A DNA stretch of 64,000 bases from CAVQMC01 sp963713505 (lineage in GTDB: Bacteria > Bacteroidota > Ignavibacteria > Ignavibacteriales > Ignavibacteriaceae): assembly GCA_963713505.1 (NCBI GenBank), contig CAVQMC010000029.1, forward strand, positions 62,001 to 126,000, read 5' to 3'. This document shows, piece after piece, positions 26,741 to 35,838 of the stretch. Positions within the stretch are counted from its first letter, which is position 1, and every line of letters starts with the position of its first letter. The translations under genes and the position numbers were made by a program. The notes below the pieces were generated by a model that made no database searches, had not been told where the DNA came from, and worked only from the letters and a program-made list of their open reading frames with translations.

Positions 26741-27691
26741 TTATTTTTTCTTCTTCGGCGGTGGATTTAATAATTTACTTTTTCCTACAAAAATCTTTAC
26801 TCCCAATCCTTCTTTTGTCGCATCAAAATAAGATTCCGGATTTATAGAAGAATTAATTATATAATTATTTTGATCTCTGTAAGCATTTATGGTTATATTT
26901 TTATTATCGGAAGATTTTATTTCTACGGAATAAGTTGGTTTTACAAGTAAAGTTTGATCAAAATTATCTGCATATTGTGTACTTCTTAAATGACTTAAAG
27001 CTCTTAAATAATTAACTGTACTTGCAGAATCAGCATGTCTGCCGTTAATAAACCATTCTTTATTTATTTTAATTAATTGGAATGAACTATCGGGATAATT
27101 ATAAACTAAAGTATCCCAATTTGTATAAGAATTATTTATAACATCATTATCCCGAAAATAATTTGCTCTTTGATTAAAGCTTACATTTAAAAATCCGTTT
27201 ACAGCATAAACATTATTATCATTTCCTACTCTTACATAACTTATCATAGTTCTGGGCTGTTGATAGGAAAACTTGCCGAGATAAAGATTCAGAGTATTAT
27301 TATTCCCTTCAAATACTTTTATTTGTGTTGCGTTGCTGTCAACTTTATATTCAGCCCATTTATTTTGGTTTTGAGCAGCTACACTCATTGGTTTTATTTG
27401 AAGAAGCTGTCTGAACATATTTGTTATTTTATCCTGAGGAACAAGAGCGGTGTTATTATTAGCAAGTTTAACCTGCCATGTATTATCTTTTTTAAATAAT
27501 CTAACTTCTTGATGTTTAGTGACCTGCGGATAAATAGAAATTGAAGTTACTTGAGCAGTATCGATCGTAACCAGGTTTTGTTTAAATGTACTCTCACCGT
27601 GATCGGAATCGATAACAATAAAAATTATAACCGCAGCTAATAATACTCCGAATGTAATTATCAGAGATTTTGTAGAGAGCTTATTAAACAT
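26741..27691 (-). CDS. DUF4340 domain protein, membrane-anchored
   Basis: The chosen start is ATG 27691, overlapping the end of the GldG-like gene by eight bases; a GTG at 27700 is an alternative. The 316-residue product has one N-terminal transmembrane helix ('LIITFGVLLAAVIIFIVI') and an extracytoplasmic beta-rich region of DUF4340 type, with 'WQVKLANNNTALVPQDKI' and 'YVRVGNDNNVYAVNGFL', ending in a Lys-rich tail. DUF4340 proteins regularly accompany GldG-type ABC systems, and the overlap supports a shared role as an extracytoplasmic component. It is the last gene of the operon. Confidence 0.85.
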   Translation of the reverse strand: MFNKLSTKSLIITFGVLLAAVIIFIVIDSDHGESTFKQNLVTIDTAQVTSISIYPQVTKHQEVRLFKKDNTWQVKLANNNTALVPQDKITNMFRQLLQIKPMSVAAQNQNKWAEYKVDSNATQIKVFEGNNNTLNLYLGKFSYQQPRTMISYVRVGNDNNVYAVNGFLNVSFNQRANYFRDNDVINNSYTNWDTLVYNYPDSSFQLIKINKEWFINGRHADSASTVNYLRALSHLRSTQYADNFDQTLLVKPTYSVEIKSSDNKNITINAYRDQNNYIINSSINPESYFDATKEGLGVKIFVGKSKLLNPPPKKKK

Positions 27692-29207
27692 AATCTTCAC
27701 TCATCCATTTATTTCTTTTTTTCTTTCTTAATTGATATCTGAACAAACCATAACCGAGAATCAAAAATATCGGGAGAAGGAAGTTCAAATATTTAACTAA
27801 AGTTTTTGTACTGTCTTCAAGGCCTGCTTTTATTGGTCTGGATGTAACGCCTTTGGTTCTTAATGCAATTAATCCCGTATCATCGGATAGCCAGTCAATT
27901 GCATTGGACATTAAATTTACATTATCATCTTCAAGTTTTTGTGAATTATTACCTTTTCCGTTAACTGCAAAATCACCATCGCCGAATACAACCATTTTGG
28001 AAAATTTATTTCCATCTAATTTCCCTTCAACTGCAACGGCAACCGGAAGGGAAGACTTTGTAAAATCTTGTTTTGTCCATTGTTTGGAAACATCAAAATA
28101 AACAGGAGGTTTTTGAATTCCTGTTTTGTTCGATGTTTCTGCAATCGGAGTAATTTTGATTGTGGAATCTTTCGGCATTATTTTTATCGGACTTGCAAAA
28201 GGCATAATTACTGATTCAATTCCTTTTGTTATAGGATGATCCGCAAATTTTGTGATAATAGGTAAGTAAGGAAATTTAACGGGAGTATTCATTACAAACA
28301 TTCCCTGCTGCTGTCTTACCATAACATTTCCGCTGTTCACATCGATTACAAAATCATCCTGGACATCAATTCCCTTATTTTTAAGCCAATCTGATAAACC
28401 TGTGTAAACACTGGTTCCTCTTGCAGTAGAAAAATCTCCTTTAACTCTATTTAAAGCAACTAAAATTCTTCCGCCGTTTGCAAGAAAATCATCTAATTTC
28501 TTTAAATGAGAAGGCGGAATTGTATCAGCCGGAGCAATTATCAACAAAGTTTTATATGTATTTGATATTCCGCTTGTATCTGTAATGTGAATGGGAGCAA
28601 CATCATATAAAATAGAAAGCTGCTGATTTAATTGTTTCAATTCATCAGTAGTTGGTTCTCCATCACCCTGCAGAAGAGCAAGTTTTGGTTTATTCTTTAA
28701 AGTTAATTTTTTAATGTTGGAAGATAGTGCAAATTCCATTGCAGAGCCGGGCTGAATATATGGAATGATTTCTTTTTTACCTCCATATTCAAGTACGGCT
28801 CCCAGATATGCTCTTTGCTGCTTCATTTGATCCCGTTCGCGGACGTTTATCATCACGGGAGCAATTCCTTCTCGCTGTGCATTCATTTCAGTTTCTTGGT
28901 CTTTATTCGGATTTACAAAATCATAAACAACTTTTCCGTCTGATGCGCTGTTGTATTCAATCAGCATATCTTTAAAATCCTGCTTAACCTTTGCAACATT
29001 AGGAGGAAGGTTCTCAGAGAAGTATGCTTTTACAGTTACAGGTCCGTCAAGATCTTTAAGAATATTTTCAGTTGCCTGGCTTAAAGTATATTCCTGATCT
29101 TCGGTAAAATCCAACCTGAAAAAGAACCTGGTTGCTAATATGTTAATTAATAATACTATTCCGAAAACTAGTGCTAAACCTGTTATTACTTTTTTCTTAG
29201 TCAACAT
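27684..29207 (-). CDS. GldG-family protein of the ABC exporter
   Basis: The 507-residue protein starts at ATG 29207, five bases after the permease stop. It has one transmembrane helix at each end ('VITGLALVFGIVLLINILA' and 'YLNFLLPIFLILGYGLF') with a large extracytoplasmic part between. 'LDFTEDQEYTLSQATENIL' and 'PVTVKAYFSENLPPNVAKVK' are the typical opening of GldG/ABC_transp_aux proteins. In gliding Bacteroidota GldG works with GldA and GldF; in non-gliders the set occurs too with unknown cargo. Confidence 0.9.
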   Translation of the reverse strand: MLTKKKVITGLALVFGIVLLINILATRFFFRLDFTEDQEYTLSQATENILKDLDGPVTVKAYFSENLPPNVAKVKQDFKDMLIEYNSASDGKVVYDFVNPNKDQETEMNAQREGIAPVMINVRERDQMKQQRAYLGAVLEYGGKKEIIPYIQPGSAMEFALSSNIKKLTLKNKPKLALLQGDGEPTTDELKQLNQQLSILYDVAPIHITDTSGISNTYKTLLIIAPADTIPPSHLKKLDDFLANGGRILVALNRVKGDFSTARGTSVYTGLSDWLKNKGIDVQDDFVIDVNSGNVMVRQQQGMFVMNTPVKFPYLPIITKFADHPITKGIESVIMPFASPIKIMPKDSTIKITPIAETSNKTGIQKPPVYFDVSKQWTKQDFTKSSLPVAVAVEGKLDGNKFSKMVVFGDGDFAVNGKGNNSQKLEDDNVNLMSNAIDWLSDDTGLIALRTKGVTSRPIKAGLEDSTKTLVKYLNFLLPIFLILGYGLFRYQLRKKKRNKWMSEDYV

Positions 29208-29212
29208 GATTT

Positions 29213-29938
29213 TTAATCTATAATATTTCTTTTAGATAAAATTGATTCTGCGAAAATTAAACCCAAAAATGAAATTGATAAGAAGTAAATGAGATCTCTT
29301 AAATCCACAACACCTCTTGCAATGGATTCAAAATGAGAAGACATACTTAAATAGCTTACTATTTCACCTATGGTTCCGGTTAAATCGGTTGATAAAACAT
29401 TAAACAAAATCAAAAAGAAAACGCCTATAAATAATGATAATAAAAACGCAACAATTTGATTGTTTGAGACGCTGCTTGCAAATAGCCCGATGCTTATATA
29501 TGCCATACTCATCAAAAGCAAGCCTAAATAGCCGCAAATAACTGCTCCATTATCAATGGGTCCTAAAAAGGAAATGCTTATGTAATATGGAATAGTTAAA
29601 AGCAAAGCTACTGCTATTAACATTAAGCAGGCTAAAAATTTTCCTAAAATTACATCCCAGTCGCTAACGGCTTTTGTTAGCAGAAGTTCTATCGTACCTG
29701 TTTTATTTTCTTCAGCCAGCATTTTCATAGTTAATGCGGGAGTAAAGAAAAATAAAGTCCAGTATGCCACCGAGAAAAACGGCTGAAGAGTAGCTTGTCC
29801 GGTAAAGAAAACATCGGAGCCGTAAAGCCACGTAAAAAAACCGCTTAAACCAAGAAAGATTACAAGTAAGATATAAGCGGTGAGTGAATCGAAAAATGTT
29901 CTAAATTCTTTTACTGCTATTACCCAAATTTTTTGCAT
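29213..29938 (-). CDS. ABC transporter permease, GldF-like (ABC-2 type)
   Basis: The 241-residue inner-membrane protein starts at ATG 29938, two bases after the ATPase gene ends. It has six transmembrane helices and the conserved 'ALTMKMLAEENKTGTIELLL' segment after helix 2, typical of ABC-2/GldF permeases. It forms the membrane channel with the ATPase encoded just upstream and the GldG-like protein downstream. Confidence 0.9.
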   Translation of the reverse strand: MQKIWVIAVKEFRTFFDSLTAYILLVIFLGLSGFFTWLYGSDVFFTGQATLQPFFSVAYWTLFFFTPALTMKMLAEENKTGTIELLLTKAVSDWDVILGKFLACLMLIAVALLLTIPYYISISFLGPIDNGAVICGYLGLLLMSMAYISIGLFASSVSNNQIVAFLLSLFIGVFFLILFNVLSTDLTGTIGEIVSYLSMSSHFESIARGVVDLRDLIYFLSISFLGLIFAESILSKRNIID

Positions 29939-29940
29939 GA

Positions 29941-30876
29941 TTAATCAGTTGTTAATTCTCTAAAAATATCTTCTAATTTAGTTTCAATTGGAGTTAGTTC
30001 CGAAAGGATCCAATTTTTTTGAACACACATTTTAAATATCTCTCTTTTAGATGATTGGTTTTCTTTGCTGTGAATAATAAAAGAGTTATTTGTATCAGCA
30101 ATCGGGTCAACAAAACCAATAGTTTCTACACTCTGCAAAGTTGAAACCATTTCATCTTTGGAAGGAGCATCCATTATTTGAACTTTTAATATTTCTCCTC
30201 CGCCTTTAGAATGAGATCTTAAAGTCTCGGAAGTTCCGTCTGCAACAATTTGACCTTTATTAATAATTAATATTCTGTCGCAGGTTGCTTCAACTTCCGG
30301 GAGAATATGAGTACTTAGTATAACTGTTTTTTCTTTACCAAGTTCACGGATCAGATTTCTAATTTCTATAATTTGATTCGGATCCAATCCGGTAGTCGGT
30401 TCATCCAGGATTAATATTTCCGGATCGTGTATCATTGCCTGCGCAAGTCCTACTCTCTGCCGGTAACCTTTAGACAACTCTCCGATCTTTTTATATTTTT
30501 CTTCATTTAGTCCGCAGGTAAAAACCATATCGATAATTCTTTTATCGATATTACTTTTTTCAATACCTTGTAATCTTGCAACAAACTCCAGGTATTCTAT
30601 TACAGGCATATCATAATAAAGCGGATTATTTTCGGGCAGATACCCGATGTTTTTTTTGATCTCTTCCTGGTTATCATAAATTGAAACACCGTTAATTTTA
30701 GCATCACCGGAAGTTGGAGCCATAAAACAAGTAACAATTTTCATTGTAGTTGTTTTGCCTGCTCCGTTCGGTCCTAGGAATCCTAAAATTTCACCAGTGT
30801 TAACCTGGAAGGAAATATCGTTTACGGCCTTTTGTACACCGTATTGTTTGGTAAGATTTTCTACAACAATGCTCAT
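29941..30876 (-). CDS. ABC transporter ATPase, GldA-like
   Basis: The start is ATG 30876. The 311-residue cytoplasmic protein shows Walker A 'GPNGAGKTTT' near residue 36, signature 'LSKGYRQRVGLAQAM', Walker B 'EILILDEPTTGLDP' and the H-loop 'ILSTHILPE', all intact, with a C-terminal extension of about 90 residues as in GldA/CcmA-type exporters. It powers the GldF/GldG-like complex encoded downstream. It is the first gene of a four-gene operon (ATPase, permease, GldG, DUF4340). Confidence 0.92.
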   Translation of the reverse strand: MSIVVENLTKQYGVQKAVNDISFQVNTGEILGFLGPNGAGKTTTMKIVTCFMAPTSGDAKINGVSIYDNQEEIKKNIGYLPENNPLYYDMPVIEYLEFVARLQGIEKSNIDKRIIDMVFTCGLNEEKYKKIGELSKGYRQRVGLAQAMIHDPEILILDEPTTGLDPNQIIEIRNLIRELGKEKTVILSTHILPEVEATCDRILIINKGQIVADGTSETLRSHSKGGGEILKVQIMDAPSKDEMVSTLQSVETIGFVDPIADTNNSFIIHSKENQSSKREIFKMCVQKNWILSELTPIETKLEDIFRELTTD

Positions 30877-31265
30877 AATCTATTTTATAATTTTCGGTAA
30901 GATTAATTTATATTTAATGACACTTAAAAAATTCATTACTAATACATAACAAATTTCTTTTGACGATAACGAATCAAAAAGGTTCCGTTCAAAATAAAAA
31001 TTTTATTACATTTAGAAAAATTTATTTGGGGTAAAAATGCATATAGAAAATTAATTTTTATTAATCTATAAAGCATAAAAATAGTTTTGCATTAGCAAAA
31101 GAATTTAACATTAAAAAATAATCAATAATGATTTTTCTTTATTCTTACTTAATTCTGATTGTAATATTTTTTAATTAGAATTTTAATTAACTTATTAAAT
31201 AAAATTAATTATTAAATAATTTTGAACTTCTATTTTGGCGGGGATAGATTACGAAGGGAGTTGAA
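30877..31265. other. Divergent intergenic region, no gene
   Basis: These 389 extremely AT-rich bases lie between the Gld-like operon and a T9SS cargo gene. A TAATTTTG at 31217-31224 fits the Bacteroidota -7 element for the plus-strand gene, but no TTTG was seen at the matching upstream distance. Nothing else stands out. Confidence 0.4.
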
Positions 31266-33122
31266 ATGTACGGGAAAATTTTTACTGTTTTAACATTTGC
31301 AATATTTTTTTCATTTACAGTTTTTGCTCAATATCCAAATGTTCAAGTTAACAATCCAAGTTCAACAGATCCTGAAGAAGTAACTATTGCAGTAAATCCT
31401 GTAAATACAAATATTCTTGCAGGCGGAGCAAATATTAATTATTCTTACCGCACAACAAACGGCGGAAGCAGCTGGCTACAGAGTTATATGAACTCAACTT
31501 TGGGTCAGGTTTGGGGAGATCCTTGTGTTACTTTTGATAGTTTAGGCAATTTATATTACGGACATCTTTCCAATGGAAATTATTTTATTGATAGAATTGT
31601 TATTCAAAAATCTACCGATAACGGTATTACATGGAATGACGGCGCAGGCATAGGATTTAATGATCCTAAACAGCAGGATAAAGAATGGATTGCTGCAGAT
31701 ATGACAAATTCTCCTTATAGAAATAATGTTTATGTTTCTTGGACTGAATTTGACAGCTATGGAAGCTCAAATTCCTCGGACAGTTCCAGAATTTTATTTT
31801 CAAGATCGGTTGATCATGGAATAACATGGTCGCAGCCGATTATTGTAAGTGATAGATCGGGAGACTGTCTTGACAGCGATAATACAGATGAAGGTGCCGT
31901 GCCGGCTGTTGGTCCTGATGGACAAATTTATATTAGCTGGGCAGGTCCTTTAGGTTTAATGTTCGATAAATCTTTAGATGGCGGTCAAACTTTTGGAGTT
32001 GATAAACATATTACGGATATCCCCGGCGGCTGGGATTTTGATGTTTCGGGTATTTCAAGATGCAACGGCCTGCCTATAACCGCATGTGATATTAGTAATT
32101 CTCCTTACCGCGGAAATATTTATGTTAATTGGAGTGATCAAAGAAACGGAGCTACTAATACCGATATTTTCATTGTAAAATCAACTGACGGGGGAAATAC
32201 GTGGACGCAGCCTTTAAAAGTTAATGACGATAATACGGATAGACAACAATTTTTTACCTGGATGACGGTTGATCCCAAGACCGGTGTAATTTATGTTGTT
32301 TTTTATGATAGAAGAAACACAACCGGCGCTGCTACAGATGTTTATATGGCGCGCTCGACAGACGGCGGTGATACTTTCCAAAATTTTAAAGTAAGTGAAA
32401 GTTCTTTTACTCCTCAGTCTTTCGTATTCTTTGGAGACTATATCAACGTATCTGCGTTTGATAAAAATGTTCATCCAATTTGGATGAGATTAGATAACAG
32501 CACACTAAGTGTATGGACTACTTCATTTTACGATTCACTTGCCGGCACTCCTGTTGAACTTACAAACTTTGTTTCGGAAATCAGGAATGATGATGTCATT
32601 CTAAACTGGCAGACTTCAACCGAAACAAACAATCAGGGTTTTGAAGTTCAAAGAATGAAAGAAACCAACGAACCTAAAAATGAAAATTGGAGGACAATTA
32701 ATTTTGTAAAAGGAAACGGAACTTCAACAGAAGAACATAATTATTCTTATACAGACAAACCTGCGGAATCCGGATTATATAAATACAGGTTAAAGCAAAT
32801 TGATTATAACGGAAATTATAAATATTCAAATATAATTGAAGTAAATTATCTTTCAATTGAATCATTTAAGCTTGAACAGAATTATCCGAATCCTTTTAAT
32901 CCAAGTACAACAATTGGATATGAACTTCCTAAAGCATCGTATGTAACTTTAAAAGTATATGATATGCTTGGAAATGAAGTTAAAACTCTTGTAAACGGAA
33001 ATGAAAAAGCCGGAGTTCACGAAGTTATTTTTAATGCTTCCGAACTTGCAAGCGGAGTGTATATGTATAAGTTTAATTCCGGTAATTTTACAACAATGAA
33101 GAAGATGATTTTGTTGAAGTAA
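31266..33122 (+). CDS. Secreted sialidase-like beta-propeller protein with T9SS sorting domain
   Basis: The ATG at 31266 follows gaaggga. The 618-residue product has a signal peptide (1-22, 'FAQYPNVQV'). A propeller of about 400 residues carries Asp-box motifs: 'STDNGITW', 'SVDHGITW', 'SLDGGQTF', 'STDGGNTW' and 'STDGGDTF'. An Fn3-like module ('VILNWQTSTETNNQGFEVQR') follows, then a sorting domain with 'QNYPNPFNPSTTIGYELPK' and 'MLGNEVKTLV'. The last about 190 residues closely parallel those of the protein at 703-2677. It is exported by the type IX system and is probably cell-surface. No sialidase catalytic residue set was confirmed, so carbohydrate binding is as likely as hydrolysis. Confidence 0.88.
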   Translation: MYGKIFTVLTFAIFFSFTVFAQYPNVQVNNPSSTDPEEVTIAVNPVNTNILAGGANINYSYRTTNGGSSWLQSYMNSTLGQVWGDPCVTFDSLGNLYYGHLSNGNYFIDRIVIQKSTDNGITWNDGAGIGFNDPKQQDKEWIAADMTNSPYRNNVYVSWTEFDSYGSSNSSDSSRILFSRSVDHGITWSQPIIVSDRSGDCLDSDNTDEGAVPAVGPDGQIYISWAGPLGLMFDKSLDGGQTFGVDKHITDIPGGWDFDVSGISRCNGLPITACDISNSPYRGNIYVNWSDQRNGATNTDIFIVKSTDGGNTWTQPLKVNDDNTDRQQFFTWMTVDPKTGVIYVVFYDRRNTTGAATDVYMARSTDGGDTFQNFKVSESSFTPQSFVFFGDYINVSAFDKNVHPIWMRLDNSTLSVWTTSFYDSLAGTPVELTNFVSEIRNDDVILNWQTSTETNNQGFEVQRMKETNEPKNENWRTINFVKGNGTSTEEHNYSYTDKPAESGLYKYRLKQIDYNGNYKYSNIIEVNYLSIESFKLEQNYPNPFNPSTTIGYELPKASYVTLKVYDMLGNEVKTLVNGNEKAGVHEVIFNASELASGVYMYKFNSGNFTTMKKMILLK

Positions 33123-33147
33123 TTTCATAAACTAAAATTTTTAATAG

Positions 33148-33176
33148 GGAATGAGAGGTTTCTCATTCCTTTTTTT
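33148..33176 (+). terminator. Intrinsic terminator
   Basis: The perfect stem ggaatgaga (33148-33156) with tctcattcc (33161-33169) has a 4-base loop, then seven T. It lies 26 bases after the T9SS gene. Confidence 0.9.
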
Positions 33177-33204
33177 ATTAATGGTTTTAAAATTTATAAT
33201 AATT

Positions 33205-33880
33205 ATACCACTCCTTCGGAGTTTTTAAATCTAATATTAATTTAATAGTTTTATAATAATATCAGTCCTTCGGACTTAATATTAATTTAAGTCTATAGCA
33301 AATATTTAAACTTTAATAAAGTAAATATTAGGCATGAATCATTTAAGTAAATCAAAATGTATTTCAATCAAAACGGCGAAGCCGTGAATCTATTATAACA
33401 AATTACATAAAAAATAAAAGTACAAACACCGAAGGTGTGAAATTATTATAATTGAAATTGAAAAATTAAAACATCAACTGCCACAGAGGTCCATGGCAGC
33501 CTTGTTAAAAATTAATTATTGCTAAATTTACTTTTAAGTTGAACCTCTACGAGGTTCATTGAATTGTATTTTCTTTTTTGTTACAAATGTTAAGTCCCTA
33601 CGGGATTTGCAATTGAATTCCGTTAGGAATTCCACGTTTGTAAATTAAGAGTTTAAGTTTTTAAGGTTATAATCTTTTTTTTAGCTGCGAAGGTGTTAAT
33701 TCAAGAATAGATAATTATTAATATAATAGTTGAACCTCTACGAGGTTCATTGAAGTTTGTGTTTCATTTCTGTTACAAATGTTAAGTCCCTACGGGACTT
33801 GCAATTGAATTCCGTTAGGAATTCTATGTTTGTAAAAAACAGTGTTAAGTCTAAAAATAGAACTCCGTAGGAGTTCAACC
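33205..33880. repeat. Dense array of short hairpin repeats, left patch
   Basis: About a dozen small palindromes with three- or four-base loops: ACTCC-TTC-GGAGT (33210-33222), AGTCC-TTC-GGACT (33264-33276), CGGC-GAA-GCCG (33374-33384), ACACC-GAA-GGTGT (33426-33438), CTGCCA/TGGCAG (33478-33499), GAACCTC-TAC-GAGGTTC (33541-33557 and again 33732-33748), GTCCC-TAC-GGGAT (33594-33606) with AAGTCCC-TAC-GGGACTT (33784-33800), GAATTCC-GTTA-GGAATTC (33615-33632 and about 33808-33825), and GAACTCC-GTA-GGAGTTC (33860-33876). The linkers repeat as well: the GAACCTC, GTCCC and GAATTCC elements recur in the same order at 33541-33632 and 33732-33825. No gene lies in 33181-33966. Confidence 0.85.
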
Positions 33881-33966
33881 TTAATAAATTTAGATGACTT
33901 TTTAATTATAAGTTGGTTTGTTATTTTAAACTTACTAAATGATAAATTAAATATGGGGTTTGTACC

Positions 33967-35272
33967 TTGAGCATAAAACATTCTTTTTTCTTTTTAATTT
34001 TAATTGTAATCCTTTCTTTAAATTCTTGTAAAAATTCTACTGAACCTACAAACAACAGCACTGTAGCCTTAACCTTAGAAGATGTTTCCTGCACAGAAGC
34101 CTGGCTGAGTTTAACAACTACCAACCTCCAACTCCCAGCAGCCATTGACCTAATCCAAAACGAAAACATAAGAGAAACAATAAATTTAACTACCGCAGAT
34201 TCAGTTTTATATATTGATTCACTTCTTCCAAACCAAACATACAAATTCAAAATATCCGGTACCGGGAATCCGGAATCTGGCATCCAGAGCAACGAAATTA
34301 CTGCCACAACTCTCGATACAACAAGCAATAACTTTACATGGCAAACCTGGACATTTGGCGGGCAGGCAGGAAGCTGCGCTCTTTACGATGTTGCAGTAAG
34401 TGAATGAAAACATATATCTGGGCTGTTGGTGAGATTTATTTACTTGATTCTCTAGGACAGCCGGATCCCAAATCCATATAACCTTGCTAAATGGAATGGG
34501 AATAATTGGGAATTAAAACAAACCATAAATATATCATGGGCAAAAATTTTATGGACCAAGTTACTCATTATATTGCTGTAATCAACGAAAATGATATATT
34601 GGCTTGGTCCAGGTCTGCACTGGAATGGTCAAATATATCAGGAACCGGACAATTTACCTGCTATTAACGGTTGGACAATGTTAAAAAAATGTGGGGAACG
34701 ATAGTGAAATTTATATGCTGTTGGCGGCAATGGCATTATAGCCCACTACCAAAACGGCCAGTGGAGCAAAATAGAAAGCGGAACGGATGCTAACATAAAT
34801 GATGTTTGGGGTGTAACAAATCCTGAGAATAATCAAACTCTAATCTATTGTGCTGTTTCAAATGTACTTGAATTAAGCGAGCATAAAATTTTAACAATAG
34901 ATGCAAATAATAAAGTAGACTCTTTGCATTGGGATACGGGAAGAAGAGTAAATTCTATCTGGACGAATAATCCGTTATACCTTTACACAAGCGGCGGTGG
35001 AGTATTCGATAACAAAACAGGCAAATGGGAAGAAGTGAAAACAATACCGCTATATTATACAAATAGAATAAGAGGCAACGGAATTAATGATATATTCGTG
35101 GCGGGAGATTTCGGACTCTTAGCTCATTTTAATGGAATGAGATGGAAAGTCTTATGATGAATTTCTTCAACTTCCAACATCATCGTTTAATGTGTCGGTT
35201 AAAGGAAATATAGTTGTAGCAGTTGGATATACTGGAGATAAAGCAGTAATAATTATGGGAAAAAGAAATTAA
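33967..35272 (+). pseudogene. Lipoprotein with propeller-like repeats, at least seven frame breaks
   Basis: The TTG at 33967 opens a frame with a lipoprotein signal ('VILSLNSCKNSTEP') and an Fn3-like domain ('LPNQTYKFKISGTGNPESG') ending at a TGA at 34407. Beyond it, recognisable pieces of one protein follow in changing frames: 'LLDSLGQPDP', 'PYNLAKWNGNNWEL', 'VINENDI', 'AVGGNGIIAHYQNGQWSKIE', 'GRRVNSIWTNNPLYLYTSGG', 'NDIFVAGDFGLLAHFNG', and a final 'GYTGDKAVIIMGKRN' ending at TAA 35270-35272. The expected product is about 430 residues with repeated 'AVG...WNG' units. Indels are denser than elsewhere, so this may be a true pseudogene, a poorly sequenced stretch, or both. Hairpin-repeat patches flank it on both sides. 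Confidence 0.7.
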
Positions 35273-35822
35273 AAACATCAAACTGCCATGCAAAGTCCAT
35301 AGCGGCCTTGTTAAAATTAGTTGCTGATAAATTATACTTCATTTTCATACTATTAAAGTTGAACCTCTACGAGGTTCCATGAAGTATGTATTACTTCTTT
35401 GTTACAAATGTCAAATCCCTACGGGATTTGTAGGTGAATTCTGTTAGAAATTCCATTTTAGTAAATTAAAAGTTAAAGTTTTTTTGCAATAATTTTTTTA
35501 ATTAACCGCGAAGTCTCTAAGTTGTAAAGAATCTGTAAATAAAATTGACAGCATTTAAATGTAAATACAAAAGAATGAATAAGTGCAGCAAATCAAAAAG
35601 AAGAGAACAAGTCATTGCGAGTCACGATTTATCGGGACGAAGCAATCTTTTATTTTTATTTTAAAGTGAGATTATTTCGCTTCACTCGTAATGACAAACC
35701 AAACGGCGAAGCCGTGAAATTATTATAACTTTTATATAAAGTATAGAAAGAACAAACACCGAAGCTGTGAAATTATTATAATTGCAATTGAAAAATTAAA
35801 AACATAAAACTCCGAAGGATTG
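35268..35822. repeat. Hairpin repeat patch, right copy
   Basis: The first about 220 bases repeat the segment at 33467-33680 in the same orientation and order: a decayed CTGCCA element, 'gcggccttgttaaaa', GAACCTC-TAC-GAGGTTC (35361-35377), 'gttacaaatg', AAATCCC-TAC-GGGATTT (35413-35429), then a decayed GAATTC element. Further on, CGGC-GAA-GCCG (35704-35714) and a decayed ACACC-GAA-G element (about 35756-35769) repeat the pair at 33374-33438 with matching linkers. The gene at 33967-35272 is thus enclosed by long direct repeats. No gene is visible in 35273-35838. Confidence 0.8.
35611..35695. repeat. 85-bp imperfect inverted repeat (MITE/REP-like)
   Basis: The ends gtcattgcgag (35611-35621) and ctcgtaatgac (35685-35695) pair with one mismatch, and the inner parts 'gaagcaatctt' and 'gagattatttcgcttc' continue the stem loosely. 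The 'gtcattgcgag' palindrome type is dispersed in many bacterial genomes. It lies inside the right hairpin patch. Confidence 0.65.
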
Positions 35823-35838
35823 ACAGCAAATATCATTA

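Noticed and set aside
30877..31265. Replication origin or cluster of DnaA boxes in the AT-rich gap
   Set aside because: No TTATCCACA-like boxes were seen and the neighbouring genes are not origin-associated.
33205..33880. Possible CRISPR array
   Set aside because: The repeats are different short palindromes at irregular spacing with repeated linkers, not one repeat with unique spacers, and no cas gene is near.
33921..34328. Antisense 135-residue ORF over the broken lipoprotein gene
   Set aside because: The plus strand encodes a recognisable lipoprotein signal and Fn3-like domain; the antisense product has no coherent features.
33467..35490. Possible integron cassette with attC sites
   Set aside because: No integrase, no attC core sites (R'/R'' boxes); the flanking copies are direct repeats of several hairpins.
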